NCBI GenBank assembly: GCA_021399435.1
Contig: JAJTUP010000060.1
Span: forward strand, 1 to 64,000
Length of the DNA stretch: 64,000 bases
Direction of reading: 5' to 3'
Origin: Diaporthe sp. PMI_573
Taxonomy: Eukaryota > Ascomycota > Sordariomycetes > Diaporthales > Diaporthaceae
The notes under the pieces were generated by a model, which saw only the letters and a list, made by a program, of their open reading frames with translations, did not search any database and was not told the origin of the DNA. This document shows positions 58,601-64,000 of this stretch, one piece after another; within the stretch, counting starts at the first letter, position 1, and the number at the start of each line of letters is the position of its first letter. The position numbers were made by a program, and so were the translations under genes.

Positions 58601-58800
58601 CACAGCTCGATCTGCGAGCGGCGCCCAACGACAGCTTACCGGGGAGCTCCGAGCTTGAATCAATCTTGAAGTTTTTTTTTTACCCTCGTCTTGTTGGCCC
58701 TCGTTGTTTGTTGTACAGACGCAAAAAAGGCAAATCCCCAATCCGAACAGGCACAGCTTCTCCGCATCAAACCCCTTGCAGCGAGCTGGGTTTGCCCGGC

Positions 58801-60692
58801 ATGGACGCCAACTCAACCAGCTTCACCTCGCCGCTGGCGAGTCCGCAGAACGGCAACCTCAACATACCACTTCACCTCGACTATGTTGTGGACGCAATCT
58901 CTCATGCCAGCCTCTGGACCGTCTTGTGGACTGTCCTGGCTGTCGCAGTTGTCTATGATCAGAGTATGTTCTACCCACGATCGATTACAGCGGAAGAGGC
59001 GTGAATATGGCCGGAGAAGCCAAGAAAAACTGTATAACAGGCCGGGGGGGGGGGGCAAGGGAGCCCAGGGTCGACACAGGACGAGGGACTTTAGAACTGA
59101 CCTCAGCGGCTAATCACCATGCTTGCAGTAAGCTATATCCGCCAGAAGGGCTCAATCGTTGGCCCATCTTGGAAGGCCCCGTTCATTGGACCCTTCTTGC
59201 AGTCCATGAACCCCAAATTTTCAGAGTACTATGGCAAATGGCAGAGCGCCGAGCTAAGCTGCGTTTCGATCTTCCACAAGTAAGTATTTCCTCGACGTCT
59301 CGAAACTGGGACTTTGTTACATGGGGGCTAACGTACTTTGTGACAAGGTTCGTCATTATCGCTTCCACCCGAGACATGTCCCGCAAGGTTTTCAACTCGC
59401 CAACCTTTGTGAAGCCTTGCGTTGTGGATGTCGCCCCCAAGCTTCTGGGAGCGGACAACTGGGTGTTCCTGGACGGCAAGCCTCACGTCGACTTCCGCAA
59501 GGGCCTGAATGGACTGTTCACGCGCCAGGCTCTCGAATGCTACCTCCCCGGCCAAGAGGACGTGTACAACCGCTACTTCAAGAAGTGGGTTCAGGCCACC
59601 AAGGATGCCGGTGCCAAGCCCGTGCCTTGGATGTCTGAATTCCGAGAGATCATCACTGCCGTGTCCCTGCGGACATTCTGCGGCCACTACGTGTCTGACG
59701 AGGGCGTCAAGAGGATTGCGGACGATTACTACCTGATTACCGAGGCCTTGGAACTGGTCAACTTCCCCTTCATTATCCCCTTCAGCAAGACCTGGTATGG
59801 CAAGAAGGCCGCAGACATGGTACTTGCAGAGTTCTCAAAGGCCGCAGCCAAGAGCAAGGTCCGCATGAACGCCGGCGGCGAGGTCTCCTGCATCATGGAC
59901 GGCTGGGTCAAGAGCATGGTGGACTCCCGCAAGTGGCGTGAGGCCGAAGCCAGGGGCGAGAAGATCCAGAAGCCAACACCCCTGCTGCGAGACTTCTCGG
60001 ACTACGAGATTGCCCAAACCATCTTCACCTTCCTCTTTGCATCTCAAGACGCCACCAGCAGCGCCGTCACGTGGCTGTTCCAGATCATGGCCCAGCGGCC
60101 CGACATCCTCGACCGAGTCAGAGAGGAAAACCTGCAGACCCGCAACGGCGACATCCACGCGGCCCTGACCTTGGACGAGCTCGATTCGATGAAGTACACG
60201 CGTTCCGTGGTTCGTGAGCTGCTGCGATACCGGCCTCCCGTCCTGATGGTGCCTTACCTCGCAAAGAAGGCCTTCCCCATCACCGACAGCTATACCGTTC
60301 CCAAGGGCGCCATGGTCATCCCCTCAACATACCTGTCGCTACGGGACCCTGAAGTGTACGAGCGCCCAGACGAGTTTGACCCCGAGCGGTACTACACAGG
60401 CGATGCTGAGGAGAAGGGCGCAAAGAATTGGCTGGTTTTTGGCACTGGCCCTCACTACTGCCTCGGACAGCACTATGCCATGTCCAACCTCGCCCTCATG
60501 ATCGGCAAGGCTTCACTCCTGTTGGACTGGAAGCACCACCCAACGCCAAAGTCCGAGGAAATCAAGGTGTTTGCCACCATCTTCCCTATGGTAAGCCGGC
60601 TACGCACAATCATTCCTTAAGCTTTTGCGTGATGCATACTAACAGAAATACAGGACGATTGCCCCTTGACCTTTAAGGACAGGAAGTGTTAA
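58801..60692 (+). CDS. ERG5: Sterol C-22 desaturase, cytochrome P450 CYP61
   Basis: ER-bound P450 that introduces the C-22 double bond in late ergosterol synthesis. Exons: 58801-58963, 59129-59279, 59348-60590, 60654-60692, giving 531 residues. A hydrophobic N-terminal anchor (SLWTVLWTVLAVAVVYDQ, about residues 37-54) precedes the catalytic domain. P450 hallmarks: I-helix segment FLFASQDATSSAVTWLF, ExxR in VVRELLRYRPPV, and the heme loop FGTGPHYCLGQ with the ligand Cys476. IMAQRPDILDRVREENLQ and the short last exon DDCPLTFKDRKC are CYP61-specific rather than CYP51-like. Intron 1 (58964-59128) carries a G12 run; introns 2 and 3 have GCTAAC/ACTAAC branches. The flanking rhodanese has no clear link to sterol synthesis. 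Confidence 0.96.
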
Positions 60693-61453
60693 GAGGGGGT
60701 GTGGTAGAAAAAGAGAGCGATCTAAAAGGCGTGAGCACGATGCGGCTGGTATAATGGACCTATCAGCGTGACCGCACGATTCTAGACGTGTTACGACACA
60801 GTTTAATAACTTTTAATACCGTACATAATTTTTAGCCGCTGAGCTTCAGGAGGATACATCAGTGGCCCAAGTTCTTGAAGCAACGCTTCAGCTCAGACCG
60901 CTGCGGCATAGGATTCACACCCAGGACTTACACCTTTGCACCGCCGAACCCCTCACACGACGTTGCTGATGAAATGTCAGTCTTTAAATACATTCCTTGA
61001 CCTAGACACGTTGACACCCTGGTTATTGTGACGGGTACTACGGTGAGGGCAGCATTGTCTGATCTCGTAAACTCTATCTGGACCAATCCGTCGAGAAGCT
61101 TGGCCGCCGTCCCAAGGACGATTGGCCGAACAAAGATAGAGTTTAGACACGGCGGCACGACCCGTCACGCTCGAGCTGTCAAATGGTCGGGATGCCAGAC
61201 AAAGATCTGCGCAAGATCCAGGGCCCCTTCCAACCAGAAAACACATGAGCACCACGGACCTTCTGAACCTTTGCGAAGCCTGTGCCCGCGGGTGACATCA
61301 GCCAGGGGACCGGACCGGCCGCCGTCTCCGAGATAGATAGCTTTCCCGAGTAGTGGACCCACCTACTGCCCAGACAACAAAACACACCGTGACGTCTCCC
61401 AAATTCATTCTCACTTTGCGCCCGGAGCATCTGTTCCACCGAGCCCTGCAGAG
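60693..61453. other. Spacer between ERG5 and the rhodanese gene
   Basis: A 761-base stretch with the ERG5 3' end and the rhodanese promoter. An AT-rich patch at 60795-60835 probably marks 3' end formation. No gene recognised. Confidence 0.5.
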
Positions 61454-62330
61454 ATGGCATCCACGCGGACACTGCAGACCGCTGCAAACGCCCTGCGCCT
61501 CGGCGCCTACCGGACCAGCGCGGCTAGCTCCAGCTCCCTCCTCCGAAGCGCCGCGCCGCGGGCTCTCTGGCAGTTGGCCCCGGCCCCTCGGTACGCCACG
61601 GCTGCGCTGCCCTCTGGCGTCCGCAGGTACTCCCAGCAGCAGCCTAAGGAGAGCAAGATATGGGGCTTTGAGGAGGTACGTTGCGCATTGGCCCGGCTAC
61701 ATGCCCCCTTACCCCCGCCAATTCCGGGCTGGGACGGAGGCCGGATAGGCAGACAGACAGGCACGGGGACGGAAAGTCGGGAGGCGAGACGGGCAGAGAT
61801 AGTGGCAGACTGGCTGACGAGATACAATTCCCGGCATACAGATCCAGAAGCTCACGCAAGACTCGAAACCCAACGTCCAAGTAGTCGGTATGACACGAAA
61901 CTCTCCCTCCCTTCCGTCACCTCCAGGTCCATAAATGCCCGACCCCCACATCCTCTCTGCAAACACAAGCAGGCGCAAAGAGAAGAACAATCAGGAGAGA
62001 ACAAGGAATAAACAACACCCGGCTGACCCAAGCGCCCCGACAGATGTCCGGGAACCAGGCGAGCTCAAGTCGACCGGCCGCGTGCCGGGCGCCGTCAACA
62101 TCCCCGTGACGTCGCAGCCCGACAGCTTCCACATAAGCGAGGAGGAGTTCGAGGACCGGTTCGGGTACCCGCGCCCGGCCAAGGACCAGGAGGTCGTGTT
62201 CTACTGCAAGGCCGGCGTGCGCAGCCGCGCCGCGGCGGGGCTGGCCAAGGACGCGGGCTGGTCCAAGGTGGGCGAGTACCCGGGGAGCTGGCTGGACTGG
62301 GCCGAGAAGGGGGGCAAGGTGGAGAGGTGA
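61454..62330 (+). CDS. Single-domain rhodanese (thiosulfate sulfurtransferase), probably mitochondrial
   Basis: Predicted sulfur-transfer enzyme moving sulfane sulfur from thiosulfate or persulfides to a thiol acceptor. Exons: 61454-61675, 61842-61887, 62044-62330, giving 184 residues. The N-terminus is rich in Arg, Ser and Ala without acids (MASTRTLQTAANALRLGAYR) and fits a mitochondrial presequence of about 60 residues. The rhodanese domain starts WGFEEIQKLTQDSKPNVQVV, continues DVREPGELKSTGRVPGAVNI, and has the active loop FYCKAGVRSRAA with catalytic Cys144. GEYPGSWLDWAEKGG ends the fold. Exon 2 is only 46 bases; both introns are about 160 bases, longer than most here. It resembles yeast Rdl1/Rdl2-type proteins; the assignment to one of them is not firm. 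Confidence 0.92.
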
Positions 62331-62572
62331 TGCGCCGGGGTTTGGGGCTTGCGCGGTTGGACGAGAAATACGTTTTTACGGTTATACGGGGAAAGTGGTT
62401 TGTATGTGAAAATGTATATCCCCTTTGATAGATGCTTTACCCGTGTCAGTAAAACAGACCAGCCGTCCAACTGGCATAGTTTACATGCAGTCATTAACGA
62501 TAATAACGCCCCCAAGCCCACAGCTCCATGCCTGGGTGTGGTAGGTCTCCCGAAACTGGTCCATCACATATC

Positions 62573-63621
62573 CTAGAACCCCGGGGGCGGCGGAGGCTGC
62601 TCGGGTGCCTTTCCTTGGTCGCCGCCACCTCCGACGCCGCTCCCGGGCTGCTCATTCGGTATCAGGGATCCGTGCGCAAAGAACAGCATTTTAATTGCGA
62701 CAGCCAAAGCCAAATGCAAGACGAGAACCAGAACGAGCAAGACCTTACTCGTCTGCTTGTCGGTGGCGCTCAGGACCGGGTACAGGTTGCGCAGGAGGAA
62801 GGCCACGGAGAGGCCGAACCCGACGCCGACGAAGACCCAGTTGAGGATGCTGATCTGGCTCCAGCTGATCAGGGCGACGGGCACCCAGATGAGGTTGGAG
62901 TAGCCATAGAGCGCCCAGCACTCGAGCAGGTTCGCGGACTCGGAGCCGAAGTACCGCAGGGCGAGGTACAGGGCCACGGGGATGAAGAGGGTGTAGCCGT
63001 AGATGAGGCCGGCGGCGCCTGAGTTTCTCGGCGTCAGCATGCGGGCACTTCTTTCCCCCCCCCCCCCAGGGACGGGGGCAGAGGCGGACACAGGGGAGGG
63101 ACATACCGCTGAGGAGCTTGAAGTCATAGACGAACGGCTCCTGGCCCGTCGTGGCGAGGTACTTGCTTATGGTACCCCCCAGGAACAGGATGAAGACGAC
63201 TGTCGTGGCTATCCAGAACGGGCCGTAGAGGTCCGGGTTGCCCTCGAGCACGTCGAGGAAGTTGGCGCGCGGGAACAGCGCCGCCCAGCACCGCTGCAGG
63301 ACCGCGGAGGTGTCGACGTCGAAGAACTGCGCGTAGAAGGACATGGACCACAGGTAGCGCTTGCCCGAGGACGAGGCCGTCGCGGGGAGCGGCAGGCCTG
63401 ACTGCCCGGGCGCCTTGCGGATCGCGGGCGTCGACTCAGAGAAGTTGGAGTTGTGGAATTCGAGGTCGTCCTGAAGATCGGTGTGGCCTAGGTCGCCCTG
63501 CGCGGAAAGCTACTGTTAGAAGGCGGTGCTCCTGGGCGCGCGCAACTTGTCTTCCCGGGTTGGTGTGCATTACCTCGTCGTCCACGTCCACCACAGCATC
63601 GTAGCCGGCTCCCGACGACAT
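62573..63621 (-). CDS. Yip1-family Golgi membrane protein (YIPF1/YIPF2-like)
   Basis: Multi-spanning membrane protein of the Yip1 family, which bind Rab GTPases and act in ER-Golgi vesicle traffic. Exons (minus): 63621-63574, 63497-63107, 63018-62573, giving 294 residues. The cytosolic N-terminus includes GDLGHTDLQDDLEFHNSNFS and KRYLWSMSFYAQFFDVDTS, then LEGNPDLYGPFWIATTVV opens the first of about five membrane segments. The others lie near AAGLIYGYTLFIPVALYLAL, YSNLIWVPVALISW, NWVFVGVGFGLSVAFLL and VLLVLVLVLHLALAVAIKML. DLYGPFW and the YGY motif are family hallmarks. The C-terminal tail is Gly/Pro-rich. Intron 2 (63019-63106) contains a G13 run on the coding strand. Convergent with the rhodanese gene, 242 bases apart. 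Confidence 0.9.
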
Positions 63622-64000
63622 CTTGCGTTTATCACTGCTGGATACTCCTTCGATATCGACTGTTAGATCTTCGGCGGACGAGAGGGTATCATATGCAAGT
63701 TCGAGGGTATGTGTATGGGCCGTTGAAAGAGTGCTGTCGCGGAATGTAAGGGAATGAATATGCAGTGCAATCGAGCTTCCACCTGCAAGCTGTCGACAGC
63801 TTGCCAGTTGGAGGTTAATTGGTACCACAGTAGACTGCAGGGATGTGAGCCGAGGGAGGGTACGTACCTCCTAGGCGTGCCACAGGCGCCGCTACTCACT
63901 CAACCCGCGCGGGTTTTAAATGTACGAGTGCCGATCGTTGGCAAGCGCTCGCTTTTGGCCAAAACTGCACCGGTATTGCGGAATCAATAGTTGGAAATCA
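63622..64000. promoter_or_regulatory. Upstream region of the Yip1-family gene
   Basis: The last 379 bases of the window lie before the Yip1-family start and should hold its promoter. No further gene recognised before the window ends. Confidence 0.45.

Larger units (their letters stand above)
54642..58800. other. Gene-free 4.2 kb between ASK1 and ERG5 with an AT-rich pocket
   Basis: Bases about 54960-55760 are visibly more AT-rich than the flanks and carry a possible retroelement tail and a shared repeat (separate entries). The remainder to 58.2 kb has no convincing gene. The last 500 bases are CT-rich and T-rich (T9 tract near 58673) and should be the ERG5 promoter and leader. Confidence 0.45.

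Noticed and set aside
58801..60692. Assignment of the P450 gene to CYP51 (ERG11)
   Set aside because: The I-helix FLFASQDATSSAVTWLF and the DDCPLTFKDR C-terminus are characteristic of CYP61, not of the CYP51 sterol 14-demethylases.

Overview
The window looks like nuclear chromosomal DNA of a filamentous ascomycete, most likely a Sordariomycete. The evidence is the gene content (sterol C-22 desaturase ERG5, a Zn2Cys6 factor, DASH and NuA4 subunits), the many short introns of 50-100 bases with GTRNGT donors and CTRAY branch points, the G+C-rich coding exons and the CT-rich leaders. No bacterial, viral or organellar segment, no tRNA or rRNA, no CRISPR array and no clear biosynthetic cluster was seen. 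Exon borders below were placed by eye from splice signals and checked for reading-frame closure.

Layout. 1-9.4 kb: start of a probable type II PI 4-kinase (minus), GCP2 of the gamma-tubulin complex (minus), proteasome alpha5 PUP2 (plus), a Zn2Cys6 regulator (minus). 9.4-13.4 kb: gene-free. 13.4-20.6 kb: secreted GH78-type alpha-L-rhamnosidase (minus), RRP8 rRNA methyltransferase (plus), DDI1 ubiquitin-shuttle protease (minus). 20.6-23.7 kb: gene-free divergent spacer. 23.7-32.9 kb: GNAT acetyltransferase (plus), URA5 (minus), NOG1 (plus), Rab GDI (minus), mitochondrial ribosomal protein MRPL4 (minus). 34.6-37.8 kb: a large C2H2 transcription factor (minus). 37.8-48.5 kb: more than 10 kb with only one weak gene candidate. 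48.5-54.6 kb: GCP6-type gamma-tubulin complex protein (minus), EAF7 (plus), ASK1 (plus). 54.6-58.8 kb: gene-free, with an AT-rich pocket that may hold decayed repeats. 58.8-63.6 kb: ERG5 (plus), a rhodanese (plus), a Yip1-family membrane protein (minus).

The genes are mostly housekeeping and do not form one operon-like system. There are loose themes. Microtubule nucleation and attachment are represented by GCP2, GCP6 and ASK1. Ribosome biogenesis is represented by RRP8 and NOG1, with an RRPE-like box before RRP8. Protein degradation is represented by PUP2 and DDI1, and membrane traffic and lipids by GDI, Yip1, PI4K and ERG5. The most unusual local signals are a 43-codon charged helix-like reading frame that continues PUP2 in frame after its stop codon, a DDI1 initiator codon split by an intron, a near-identical 22-base repeat shared between 26.0 kb and 55.6 kb, and the very large gene-free interval upstream of the C2H2 factor.
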